DNA of 64,000 nucleotides. It comes from Blepharisma japonicum. Taxonomy: Eukaryota > Ciliophora > Heterotrichea > Heterotrichida > Blepharismidae. Positions 47,501 to 58,890 of this stretch are shown here, one piece after another. The translations under genes were made by a program, and so were the position numbers. The notes beneath the pieces are model-generated. The model searched no databases. It was given only the letters and a program-made list of their open reading frames with translations, and was not told where the DNA came from. The stretch is taken from contig CATKHK010000060.1 in assembly GCA_949751835.1 (NCBI GenBank), positions 241,425 through 305,424 of the forward strand. The letters run 5' to 3'. Positions within the stretch are counted from its first letter, which is position 1. Each line of letters opens with the position of its first letter.

Positions 47501-49089
47501 GCCTAACTATAATTATTATAAAAACGTCAGGAATAGGCCTTGGATTCCTCGTGCTTTGTTGGTTAATGATTAGGATGTCCAAAAAATCCGCATATAAACC
47601 CAAATCTCTTTCAAGCGTTTATATAAAAATATTTATTAACTACATTCAGCTGATAGCTCTAACCACAACTTTTAGCTTATCATGGCCTAGCTATGTGAAA
47701 CACTTATTTTCAGTACAAAATAATGCAAGCTTTATAAGTGACCAAATCTTTTCCTTTGACTGTCTTTTATATTATTATGACGACTTAAAAGGGGACAATG
47801 TAATTTTTTATCAAAAATTATTTATCATGGCAATTTTGCCTATTTTTATACCATTTATTTCAGCGATTTTTTGATCTTTGATATCTCTGTGTAAAAGATC
47901 TTTTGCCTTATTTATGAATCATATCGTGACAACTTCAATTATTGTGGCATTTTTGATCCACCCAAGCTTAATAAAGTATTATTTTAGTTCTTTTGATTGT
48001 ACTGAGCTTGATTATGGCAAAGATTGGCTTGTTGATGACTTGAATTTAAGGTGTTGGGATAATCGTCATATTTTTTATGTAGCAACTATATCTTTTCCCG
48101 CTATTCTATTATGGGGAATTGGAATCCCAACAACTTGCTTGATTTTAATTATGAAAAATAAGGACAGACTCAGCAATATAAATGCAAGGATCAAATATGG
48201 ATTTTTATTCAACGGTTATAAATCTAGAAGCTATTATTGGGAATTTGTGATTATTTACAGAAAAATAATCATTATTAGCTGCTCTGTATTTCTAGAAACT
48301 GTTTCAGTTAACATACAAGCACTGACTACGCTTTTTGTATTAGTAGCTTTTTTATATTTCCAATGCAAAATAAAACCTTACAATGGATATGATCTAAACA
48401 GACTTGAAGCTATTTCTATTTCAGCTTCAGCAATAACGATTTATTGTGGAATGTATTATTTAACTGGATCTCTTGATTGGTTTACTGAGCTCATATTTTT
48501 CATCGCCATTATTTTAGCAAATTTATATTTTGTGGTTTATTGGGGTATTAAAGCTGGAAATGCCTATATAACCATGCTAGTCGAAAAAATCCCATTTTTA
48601 AAGAAAAAATTCCATACAAAAAGCTACGATATTATTAGTGACTCTACTTTTAGAAATGTTAAAACAAGCAGAATCGGAGAATCTGCTCGTGATCTGATGC
48701 TAAGATCTTTTCGAAAGGAAAATTTAAATCCCCAAAGGATACCTTTTAAAGAAATTAGTATGATAGATTTGTTTTTAGGAAATTTGAAAGGGGTATTTAT
48801 TATCTCAAATAAAGTAATTGAAGAAAATGATCTTGAAGAGAATAGCATAGAAAAGAGAAGTATTGAAGAAAATGGTACTGAGCGAAATAATATTGTAGAG
48901 ATTGATTTAAAAGAAAATAACTGTGAAGGCCCAAAAAATAATATTGGGGATAGCATCTCTAATGAAGGTGAAGGTGAAGCAGAAAATGATGAAGAAGAAA
49001 AAATTGATATGGACGAAAATTTTATACTGAATCAAGATTTGGTCAAGGCGTCTTCAAGCGAGTTTTCATTAATTGTGAATGATTTATAA
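41568..49089 (+). CDS. giant LNR / beta-helix / multipass membrane protein C
   Basis: About 2,496 residues, exons 41568-41669, 41685-41913 and 41930-49089. The first ATG gives a 34-codon exon 1; starting at the ATG at 41577 would give the 31 codons seen in the other copies, so either is possible. Same domain order as A, B and D: signal peptide, LNR repeats, beta-helix from ~residue 430, second Cys module (CELGEAKVGTNCVVC), membrane bundle from ~1,964 with WEFVIIYRK, and an acidic tail with 'EEN/IE-S' repeats ending IDMDENFIL and SSSEFSLIVNDL. In the LNR region one Trp is TGA (42193-42195) where B has TGG at the same place. Confidence 0.88.
41670..41684 (+). other. 15-nt intron 1, gene C
   Basis: Reads gtaactattacttag, phase 0; ends in an in-frame TAG if retained. 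Confidence 0.93.
41914..41929 (+). other. 16-nt intron 2, gene C
   Basis: Reads gtaagctgttatttag, phase 1. Retention shifts the frame; removal restores SSGC-FQDDL. Confidence 0.93.
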
Positions 49090-49968
49090 TAATTTAGATT
49101 TCAATCAATATCTTAAATAAAATTAATTTTAAGTTAAATTTTGTAAAGAATGAGCATTTATCGACTATTTAGAATCTAAATGCAATAATTAAAAATAAAT
49201 TTAAGCTTTCTTCACATTTGAAGTTTGCTTTATAAAATAGTCTTACTCTTTATATAAGAAAATAATTTAGAAAAAAAATTGAATTACTTAATATTAAATA
49301 GATAAACCTAAAAATTAAGAATTAAATTATAGAATATGAAAAATTCAAAATAATCACTTCAAAATATTATAGATTACAAATTTAGTGCTTTTCTGATATT
49401 AATTCATTTATTAATAAAAATTTACATAACCCTTGGTGAGCCTACAAAATTCTTTTTCTCTCTCACAGATTGGGAGTCTAATAATTTGAGCAGCATATTT
49501 ATTAAAAATTTGCGGTCAGTCTAGATAGTTTAAATGGTTAACTAAATTATTCGAGACTCTTTTAAGTTTATCAGCAATTTATAAGATTCATTTTTGTCAC
49601 CAATTTTTACTTGCTCAAGCCTTTAAAATACCAGGGCTCCTAGTTTTATTAATCCTAACTATTCCTAAAGGCAACAGTTAGTTTTAATGCTAATAAAAAA
49701 AATTTGTGTCATTTATCATCTAGTATTCCCATATCAGTATAAAAATTGTTAAGCTATCTTAAATCATGGCTAATCAGCATTAACATTAAATTTACTTGTT
49801 TTAACGTTATTTATGAGGTTAAAAATCTAGACCTCCTGCTATCTCTTTGCCGCTTATGGCCACAAGCCTCTGTGCAATCTGTTTTGTTCACCAATATGAG
49901 CCTTCGTGTAGTGTTGCCGACTAAGACGGAAATCATGACTAATCATATTTATTATTATAAATTAGCTT
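49090..49968. other. spacer C-D
   Basis: About 880 bp, AT-rich, similar in length to the B-C spacer. The part 49,815-49,935 is less AT-rich, without a convincing coding frame. A 116-codon open frame on the plus strand here runs into exon 1 of gene D in the wrong frame and is not a gene. Confidence 0.35.
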
Positions 49969-52900
49969 ATGAATGGCTTGTTTTTAAATGTTTTTCTCCT
50001 ACCTTCATTGAGCTTGGCGATGAATTTCTTATGCAATCCATCTTGATGTCCTCTATCATCAGTAACTATTATCTAGAAAGGAGATGGGATCTGTAATCCA
50101 AAGTGTATGTTATCCTTTTGTAATTTCGACTCAAATTCAACTACAAACCCAAGACTTAATCCTGAAAATTCTGATTGCTATCAATCGTGTATAAATAATT
50201 ACTCTTGCTTACCTTCTAACCTCGGAAATGGAATTTGTGATCAGAACTGTAATAACCCTACATGTGGCTATGATTTTGGAGATTGCGGATATTGCTCTTC
50301 AGATTGTAAAAGCTATTTAGGCTTTCAAGATGATTTAAATACAAAATGTTTGGATTCTTGCAATAATGAAAATTGTTATTACGGATTAGGATTTTGCAAA
50401 GAATGTTCACCTGGTTGTACTAGCGAAATGATAGGAGATGGGATTTGTGATAGATCTTGCAATTTTTCCTCTTGTAATTATGATTTTGGAGATTGCAATA
50501 ATAATCAATGCAATGCAGACTGTGAGCTCTGGATGATAGGAGACAATAACTGTAATAGGGAATGTAATAATCAAGCTTGCAATTGAGACGGTGGAGATTG
50601 CGATTGCTCTCGAGGCTGCCACTCTTATATGAAATCTAATGGAGTTTGTGATTCGGCTTGTGATACGTCAGCTTGTGATTATGATGGAGGAGACTGCCAA
50701 AAATGCGCTCCTGGGTGCTTAAAGTCTATGCTGGGAGATGGAGTTTGTAATTCCGCTTGTAATGTAAGTGACTGCCATTATGATAATTATGACTGTGGCT
50801 GTGCTGATGGTTGTGGAATAGAAAGCTATGGACAATGTCAAGATTCTTGTATGAATTCTTTTTGCCGATATGATACTATGAATAGCTCTTCTAAGTGCCA
50901 AAACACAAACCAAATTTTATTTGCTTTACATTATGGGTTTATTTATAAAAATCTTACAGCAAATGTAAGCCCAGGCAATTGCGCAAATATTTCAAGCTGC
51001 TTGCCTACAGAAGTCCTTGATCCCAGCTCATGTCACATAAATTGTAAGAGAGCTGCTTGTGTTTTTTCGTGAAATCAATGCGCAGTTAACACCTGTGCTG
51101 ATTCAAATTGCTTAATTTGTAATACAAAAAGTTTAGGAGATTGTTTTAAATGTAACACAAATACATACCAATTTTATGGTTACTGCCTTACGAAATGTCC
51201 AGGTGGCCATGAAGCTGTTAATTTTCTTGGAAATTATCCAGTTTGTTTAGTTCCCAAAGACTACTCAACTAAAGATAACCCAGCAGTTTATTATGTGACA
51301 TCAAAAACAAGCACAGATACTTATGAAGGGAATGGGACATTTAGCAATCCATTTGCGTCACTTTCCCTAGCATTAGCTTCAATTTATAATAAATATGCAA
51401 TTGTTTATCTGTTCAACGATGGGAATCATTATATGACTTGTGTTAATACCACAAACCCTGTGAGCACTATATTAGTTGATGTTTGTAATCCTTTAAACAA
51501 AAGCTTCAATATAACAAGTCTTACAATTTCCCCATATAACAATTCCGCTATTACAATGAGAGTTATGCCTGAAACTAAATTTTTTGTTTATACACTATCA
51601 AATATAACGACCCTCACAATTAAAAATATTGCTTTTGATGGCCAAAATATTAAAGCAGCGTGCCCATCAACATATCCTTTATGCACATATTGTGCTAATG
51701 CTACACTAAGGTCTGATGGAAGTTATTATAGTGATCAAGGAGTCAAACTTTCTACTTATTTAATTTCTATGTGATGCACCCCATACCATGCAAAAATATT
51801 TTTTAACTTATATTTAGGCGCAAAACTATTCATGAGAAACGTCAATTTCACTAATTTTAGACAGGAATTAAGATCTGTAATTACAAGTTATGGAGGGAAT
51901 GTAACACTTACCAATGTGAATTTTGATAATATGAGATTATATTGGTCACAAGTTGTCCAGGCTCAGCCAGGACAATCAGCGACACCTCCTGGGCCTTATT
52001 CAGTGATTTATTTTTTGGATTGTGGAGATCCGAATTATAACTGTGGAAGCTTTGAGTATACAAATGGGACTGTCTCAAGGCTCAATAATGGCTATGAATA
52101 TGGTGCAGCTCAATTTTCAGGGTTTTTTAGAGCAGAAAAAATCAGAAATGTAAAGCTAAAAAATGTGACTTTTGTTAACAATATTGTATATACTCCTTAT
52201 GTCATTTCGACCACCTATTCTTTAATAAAAGTGGCTTTGTTTCGATATTTTGAAATTTCTCACTGTATTTTTGAAAAAAATGCTGCTAATTATGGGCTCA
52301 TTTATTTAGAACCTACTACATTAAGCTTTAGAAATGACGTTAACTCTCATAATGAACTTATTGATTTATTGTTTTATCACGTAAATATCCATGACACTGT
52401 TTTCAAAAATAATTTTGGGGAATTTGCAGGAATTTTATCAATTATGTATCAGTCTCAATTACAAAAAATCTGATTGGAAAACTTATTTATAAATGTAAAT
52501 GGAGTATTATCAGGACCTTTAATATTTATAAACAATCAGGCTTATTCTCCTCAATATATTACAGATACAGCAGTCAGCATAATAGATGAATTTGGAAATA
52601 TTTCAGAAGCATTATTTAAGAAACGAGACTTTATATTTAAAAATTCAATAATTAAAAATAACTATGCAGGCGCAAATGGAATTTTAGATATCACTCAGCT
52701 GGTCAATTTGAGGTTTTACAACCTTACTGTAGAGTCTAATGGAAGTTTGGAAACTCAAGATATTAATACAATTCTATGAAATTATTACGTTGCTGATAGC
52801 AATTTATACACCAAAATTCCTGTTCCAAATGCAACTAATATAGACTGCTCATTTCTATGATCAGCTTCTCTCATAAATAACCATGAATTATTAGAAAGTA

Positions 52901-55900
52901 CCTTTAAAAGCAATATATGCAAAAATTCATGCCCATTTTTGTATTACACATACATCGAGAATTTCAATATAACTAATTGCGTTTTTGAAGAAAATTCTGG
53001 TTCTTCATCTGCAGGAATTTCTCTATTGACTTTATTTGCTGGAAATATAAATATCCTTAATTCAACATTCCATAATAATACCAATAATAGTACTCAGGGA
53101 TCTGGAGCTTTATGTTTACTCGATAGCTTAAAAGATATTCATATAGAAAACACGATTATATCCAATAACTCAGCTAATTATAGTTCGGGCATTTATTTTG
53201 AGGGAGGGTCATTAATGCTAAATAATGTTACTCTAAAATCAAATACAGCCTACTCAGGACTTGGAGCTGTTTATTTTTCAGTATTTACAGGAGCTGATAC
53301 AAATGCGCTAGAAATAAAAAATTCTGTTTTTGAGGAAAATATAAGCTTTGACGTAAAAGGAGGCGCAATTTATGTTTCAGGCACAATAGTGTCACAAAAT
53401 CCAATAAGTTTATCAATTTTAGATAGCAAGTTTTTATCAAATTCAGCGCCAAGTGGCTCAGCAATCTATATAGAAAGCAATACAGTATTGACAAACGACT
53501 CAGTTATAGATTCTTGCATATTTAATTCAAATACAGCTAGAGCCAAAGGAACAATTGCCAATTATTTTCAATATGGAATATTAAATATTTTGAACTCCTT
53601 ATTTATTTCTAATTATGCGGAGCTTGGATCTGCTTTATATTTGGCACCTTCTAAAGAGTCAAATTCTGAAAAATCCAAAATGATTCTGACCTCTTGCAAT
53701 TTTACAGATAATTCAGGAAAAAATGTGCTTTGTACTGACGATTTGACTATTTATTCTTATATTGAGACTGTTAAATGCATTTTTCAAAAAAATGAAGGAC
53801 TTGCGATATATCTTGTTCATGACTATTGAAAAGACACTGAATCTATTATAGCAAACTCAACAATAACTGCAGGAACTGTCTATTTAACAGCAAATGCTAC
53901 AGCTGACTGTGAATTGACGACTTTTTTGAACAATACTTCAACAAAATATGCAGGTGCAATAAGAGCTGAAGGGAGTTCATATTTCCACTGCACCAAATGC
54001 AATTTTTATCAAAATAGTGCTAAATATGGAGGAGTCCTTTATTTCGACCAATTATCATATTTTTCTATTGAATATTCTAATTTTAGCAGCAATTTTTGTA
54101 CTGATAAAGGTGCTGTCATATACATAATTGGATCAGATAAATATAGTCTTCTAAGCAATTCTAGACTTTATCAGAATCATGCAAAGTCAGAAGGCTTGAT
54201 CTATTCACTAAATTCAAATATAAAAATTGATAACTGCAGAATATATAGTAATACAGCCAATAGAATTACCCCAGGAATTTATTTAACACTTTCCAACGCC
54301 ACTATTACCAATTCTAAGTTCAGAGATCAAACAGGGAACTCTGGAAGTTTCGTTTATTTAGCTTCAGATAGTGGATTAGTTGTTAAAAATTCAACCTTTA
54401 AGAATGTGAGTTCTTCTGGATCTGGTGGCTCCATTAATGCTCTCTCTAGCTCTGTCACTCTGGTCAACAGCACATTTATAAACTCAACCTCTGGTGTTGG
54501 GAATGCAATAATGGCGTTTTCTACTGCTTTAAATATTTCACAATGCCAATTTTTGAATACTTATAGCTCAGGCTCTGGAGGAGTTATAAGTATCTATGGT
54601 AATCATATTTTTATTGAAAAATCTTTTTTTGAAAATTTCACTTATTCTGCAATTGAGGGTAGTGAAATGGAATCTTTAAAAATAATAGGAACCAGCTTCA
54701 AAAATAGCATCGGAAAAGTAGGGGGAGCAATTAGTTCTCTCAATAGCGCTTATATTTATGTTGATTCTTGCTATTTCAATAATAACACTTCTATTTATGG
54801 TGGTGCTTTATATTCCACATTTACGTCTAATACTATTAATAGCCAAAACTACGAAATAATTTCTACGGAATTTGTAAACAATACGTCATCAGCTGGAGGA
54901 GCAATTTATTTTGACAATATAAATGCCAATATAAAATCATGCAATTTTCACGAAAATAAAGCATTTGCTACTTCTCAAATTTCTGAGGCAAGCCATGAGT
55001 CAGGAATAGGAGGAGCTATTAAATTAGGGTGCAGCTATTCAGGAACTTGTAGTTTTAATGTGTTTTCTAATAATTTTGTAGAGAATTCTGCAGAATATGA
55101 AGGAGGAGCTATTGTTTGAAAAGAAGTCATGCCAAATTTCCAAAGTAATTCATTTGAAAATAATGAAGCAGAATATGGAGAAAACATAGCGTCTTATCCA
55201 GTTAGTATGAAAATTATGAATGCAAATTGAACAGGCGAACTAAATGATTTAGCTTCTGGGCAGGTAACAACTGCATCGTTAATTATTGGTCTTATTGATC
55301 ATTTAGGCTTAGTTGTAACCACAGATGACTCTAGCGTAAGCGAGCTACTATCCTTATCACAAGACGTAGTTTTATCAGGTGAACTTAAGGTTAAAGCGAA
55401 CAGCGGAATTTTTACTTTTTCCTCCTTTATAATTTCTGCTCAACCTGGCAGCAATTTTTCTATAGAAATTCAAACAAATGGTATTGATGTCACAAAAAGC
55501 ATTAGGGCAAATGATGGTCTCAATTATAACTCAAGTTTACTTATAGATGTGGCTTTAAGAGATTGCGTACTGGGAGAAGCCACAGTTGGCGTCAACTGTG
55601 TGGTTTGTCCTAAAGAGTTTTATAGTTTAAACCCTAGAGGTGAGCAATGCTTAGCTTGCCCTGATGAGGCTATATGCTATGGAAACTACACAATGGTTCC
55701 TAAGCCTGGATACTGAAGATCTGATATGTTGAGCACAAAATTTTGGTCTTGCCCTTATTCAGAAGCTTGCATTGGGTCTGATCTAGAAAATATTTCGTAT
55801 ACAGGGAAATGTCTTGAAGGATACACTGGAAATTTATGTCATAGTTGTAAAGAAGGGTATTCTAAAATAATGAAAAATCAATGCGCCAAGTGCCAAAGTC

Positions 55901-57474
55901 TTATAATACTTATCATAAAAACATCAGGAATTGGACTCGGATTTCTGGCTCTTTGCTGAATGATGGTCAAAATGTCGAAAAATTCTGCTTATAAACCTAA
56001 ATCACTCTCAAGTATTTACATAAAAATATTTATCAATTACGTGCAGCTTATATCGTTAACAACGACTTTCAGCCTATCTTGGCCAAGCTATGTAAAACAA
56101 TTATTTTCAGTACAAAATAATGCTAGCTTTATCAGTGACCAAATTTTTTCTTTTGACTGCCTTTTATATTACAACGAAGACTTAAAAGGAGGCGACACCA
56201 TTATTTTCTATCAAAAATTGTTTGTTATGGCTCTTTTGCCGATTTCTATACCGATAGTTTCAGCTATTTGTTGATCCTTTATATCTTTATGTAAAAGAAC
56301 GTTTGCCTTGTTTATGAACAATATCGTGACTACTTCAATTATTGTTGCATTTTTAGTTCACCCAAGCTTAATAAAGTATTATTTTAGCTCTTTTGATTGC
56401 ACAAAGCTTGACTATGGCGAATCTTGACTTGTCGATGATCTAAGTTTGAAATGCTGGGATAAGCAGCATGTGTTCTATATAACAGCTGTATCTTTTCCAG
56501 CTATTATCTTATGGGGAATTGGAATTCCAACGACTTGTTTATTTTTAATTATTAAAAATAAAGAAAGGCTTAGCAATATAAATGTCAGGATCAAATATGG
56601 ATTTTTATTCAATGGGTATAAATCTAGAAGTTATTATTGAGAGTTTGTGATTATTTATAGAAAAATTATTATTATTTGTTGCTCTGTGTTTTTAGCAACT
56701 GTATCAGTTAATATCCAAGCTTTAACTACTCTTTTCGTATTAGTAACCTGTTTATATTTTCAATGCAAAATAAAACCCTACAATGGAGATGATTTAAACA
56801 GACTTGAAGCTATTTCTATTTCAGCTTCGGCAATAACTATTTATTGCGGAATGTATTATTTAACGGGATCCCTTGATCAATTCACTGAGCTTCTATTTTT
56901 CATCGCCATTATTTCAGCAAATTCATATTTTATTATTTATTGGGGTTTTAAAGCTGGAAATGCCTACTTTACCATAATAATTGCCAAAATCCCATTTTTG
57001 AAGAAAAAATTTCACACAGAAAGCTACAACATCATGAGCGACCTTACTTTTCGAAATGATAATAATTCAAGTAGAATTGGAGAATCTTCACGTGAACTGA
57101 TTATAAATTCTTCCCGAAGGGAAAATTTAAACCCTCAAGGAATTGCTTTTAAAAAAATTCTTATGAAAGATTTATTTTTAGGAAATTTAAAAGGAGGACT
57201 GACTATAAGAGGTGAACAAATTGATTTTCAAGAAAGAGAAATCGAAAGGAAAAGCATTGAAGAAAGCGATATTGACGAGGTATACTTAGAAGAGAACAGC
57301 TCTGAAGAAAACCACGTTGAAGCAAATCACGCTGAAGAAAATAATTATGAAGACAGTAGCGCTGAGGAATTAAAAGAGGAAGAAAAAATTGATGTGGACC
57401 AAATTGTCATACTAGATCCATTTTTATCAAAAACTGCACCAAGTGAATTCTCATTAGTTGTAAATGATCTATAA
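49969..57474 (+). CDS. giant LNR / beta-helix / multipass membrane protein D
   Basis: About 2,491 residues, exons 49969-50061, 50077-50305 and 50321-57474. The start was placed at the ATG that gives a 31-codon exon 1 with a signal peptide (FLNVFLLPSLSLAMNFLCNP), matching A and B; a TAG lies two codons upstream. Same domains as the other copies, with the membrane bundle from ~residue 1,964 and an acidic tail rich in 'EEN' and 'EES' units ending IDVDQIVILDPFL and APSEFSLVVNDL. Many TGA codons are Trp, including one inside the otherwise conserved WEFVIIYRK motif (56638-56640), where B and C use TGG. Confidence 0.88.
50062..50076 (+). other. 15-nt intron 1, gene D
   Basis: Reads gtaactattatctag, phase 0 after 31 codons; ends in an in-frame TAG if retained. 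Confidence 0.93.
50306..50320 (+). other. 15-nt intron 2, gene D
   Basis: Reads gtaaaagctatttag, phase 1. Retention adds KSYLG in frame, as in B; the 16-nt versions in A and C show the true boundaries. Confidence 0.85.
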
Positions 57475-57625
57475 ATTAAATAAAATTATAAGCAAGCTAG
57501 CTAGATAATAATATTGTCATTAATGAATATAAAAATTTTACTACCTATAAAAATTAAACAATTGTTTTAAATATTTTGATTGTCAAAAATAAATATGATA
57601 CTTTCTTATTACTATATGCTAATGG

Positions 57626-57946
57626 TTATCTAGGATTGCTAATTTTATCTTTTTTCTTCAATTTTTTCGTTCTAGCTTTAATATCTGCACGAAAACTTTT
57701 TTTAAATATTTTAGCTTTCCCTTTTTGTTGGCTTTGTTTGCTATTTTCTTCATGTACCTCTCGCCTTTTCTTGTCGCTATAATCCAAATTCTTGCAAAAT
57801 TGATTCAAGCTTATAAGTTCTTTCTTCTGAATTTCTTTTTTAGAAGCTGTTGTACATGCCAATGAAAAGCTTTTAAAATAATTAATTTTAAGACTACCCA
57901 TTAGTAAGTTGAATATGTTTAAAACTAGAAAAATAAAAATGGCCAT
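57626..57946 (-). CDS. small basic single-pass membrane protein, doubtful start
   Basis: A 106-residue reading from ATG 57946: one hydrophobic helix (MAIFIFLVLNIFNLLMG), then a Lys/Arg-rich soluble part ending in a strongly basic cluster (KARTKKLKKKD). The same frame stays open upstream to 58120 and codes a very basic stretch (KKRKKLKLKEKKRRRRN) and CGAKNWREKFKSGW, with Trp by TGA, but has no ATG of its own there. The nearest ATG (58121) is out of frame and stops after 15 codons. So the gene either starts at 57946, has an unrecognised tiny intron at its 5' end, or is a decaying copy. I do not recognise a family. It lies downstream of gene D on the opposite strand. Confidence 0.35.
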   Translation of the reverse strand: MAIFIFLVLNIFNLLMGSLKINYFKSFSLACTTASKKEIQKKELISLNQFCKNLDYSDKKRREVHEENSKQSQQKGKAKIFKKSFRADIKARTKKLKKKDKISNPR

Positions 57947-58120
57947 GCACCATCCGCTCTTGAATTTTTCTCTTCAGTTTTTTGCTCCGCAACTATTTTT
58001 GTTGTCAGGTTTGGGAGAGTTTCTTCTTCGTCTTTTTTTTTCTTTAAGCTTTAATTTTTTCCTTTTTTTAGCTTTAGGGCTTTGATGTTTCCTTCTCTTT
58101 TTCCTCTTCAGAGTCTGACA

Positions 58121-58890
58121 TTATCAATCTACCATTTCAATAATTACTATATCGACATTAGCTCGCTCACTCTAACGCAAATACTTACAGCATTGAAAAC
58201 CTTGTGGCTAGCTATAATAATGGGCAAATAAAAGATACAAGTGGCTGGTCGGCATAATCCAGGAGGGCAAATAGCTTTCCTAGGTTATCTATGACTCAGA
58301 AACTATGCTTATTGACTTGGCGGAGATTGCAAAGATTTTCGACCTGAATTTATCAAGCTGGCATTGGCTCGAGACTAGGAATAGGAGCTGATATCTTGGC
58401 CTAGGGTAAATTTCTTTTAAATCTGGCATCTTGCCAAGCAGGCTTCTCATATATCATCTTATCAACATTAAAAGAGTTTTCTTGATTCATTTTCACAGGT
58501 TCACTTGTGTATTTTTACATTCGCCACATAAAATGTTTCTCCTTGTGGGCTGTGAGAGTAGTTCATAGGTATTTTGCCTTAAAGTTTATTTTGGAGCAAT
58601 ATCTTCAAGTTAATTTTTATAGTTTGAGTGAATCTTCAAACCATTATTTGCAAAAACAATCAACTGTCTCAGCAGGAATATAGGGATTTTAAGGTCTCTT
58701 AATGAAGCACTTGCCGTTTTATTGACATTGGAAATTGTTAATATGTTTAGGTAGGCTATAAAGTTGCTTTTAGGTTTACATATACAATTAATTAAAGGTA
58801 AAAATGTAAGATTTATTAACAAATCAACTAAATATATAAATTCATATAAAACAATAAAAATAAATCGAAATTAGCATTTTTGAATAAGAA
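58121..58890. other. spacer with possible gene relics
   Basis: About 770 bp between two minus-strand genes. The part 58,180-58,480 has a more balanced base composition than usual spacers and holds short open stretches on both strands: plus 58284-58409 (TMLIDLAEIAKIFDLN, then SSWHWLETRNR) and minus 58401-58490 (29 codons starting MNQENSFNVDKMIYEKP). The first is faintly like a KilA-N domain core. Neither is a complete gene. The rest is AT-rich and I see nothing in it. Confidence 0.3.

Noticed and set aside
49746-50096. Plus-strand 116-codon frame upstream of gene D
   Set aside because: It overlaps exon 1 and intron 1 of gene D in another frame and has no recognisable content.
57576-57782. Plus-strand hydrophobic 68-codon frame
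   Set aside because: It is the complement of the Lys-rich minus-strand frame at 57626-57946; Lys codons read backwards give Phe and Leu.
58610-58822. Minus-strand 70-codon frame
   Set aside because: Low-complexity AT-rich spacer sequence with no match to any family and no neighbour support.
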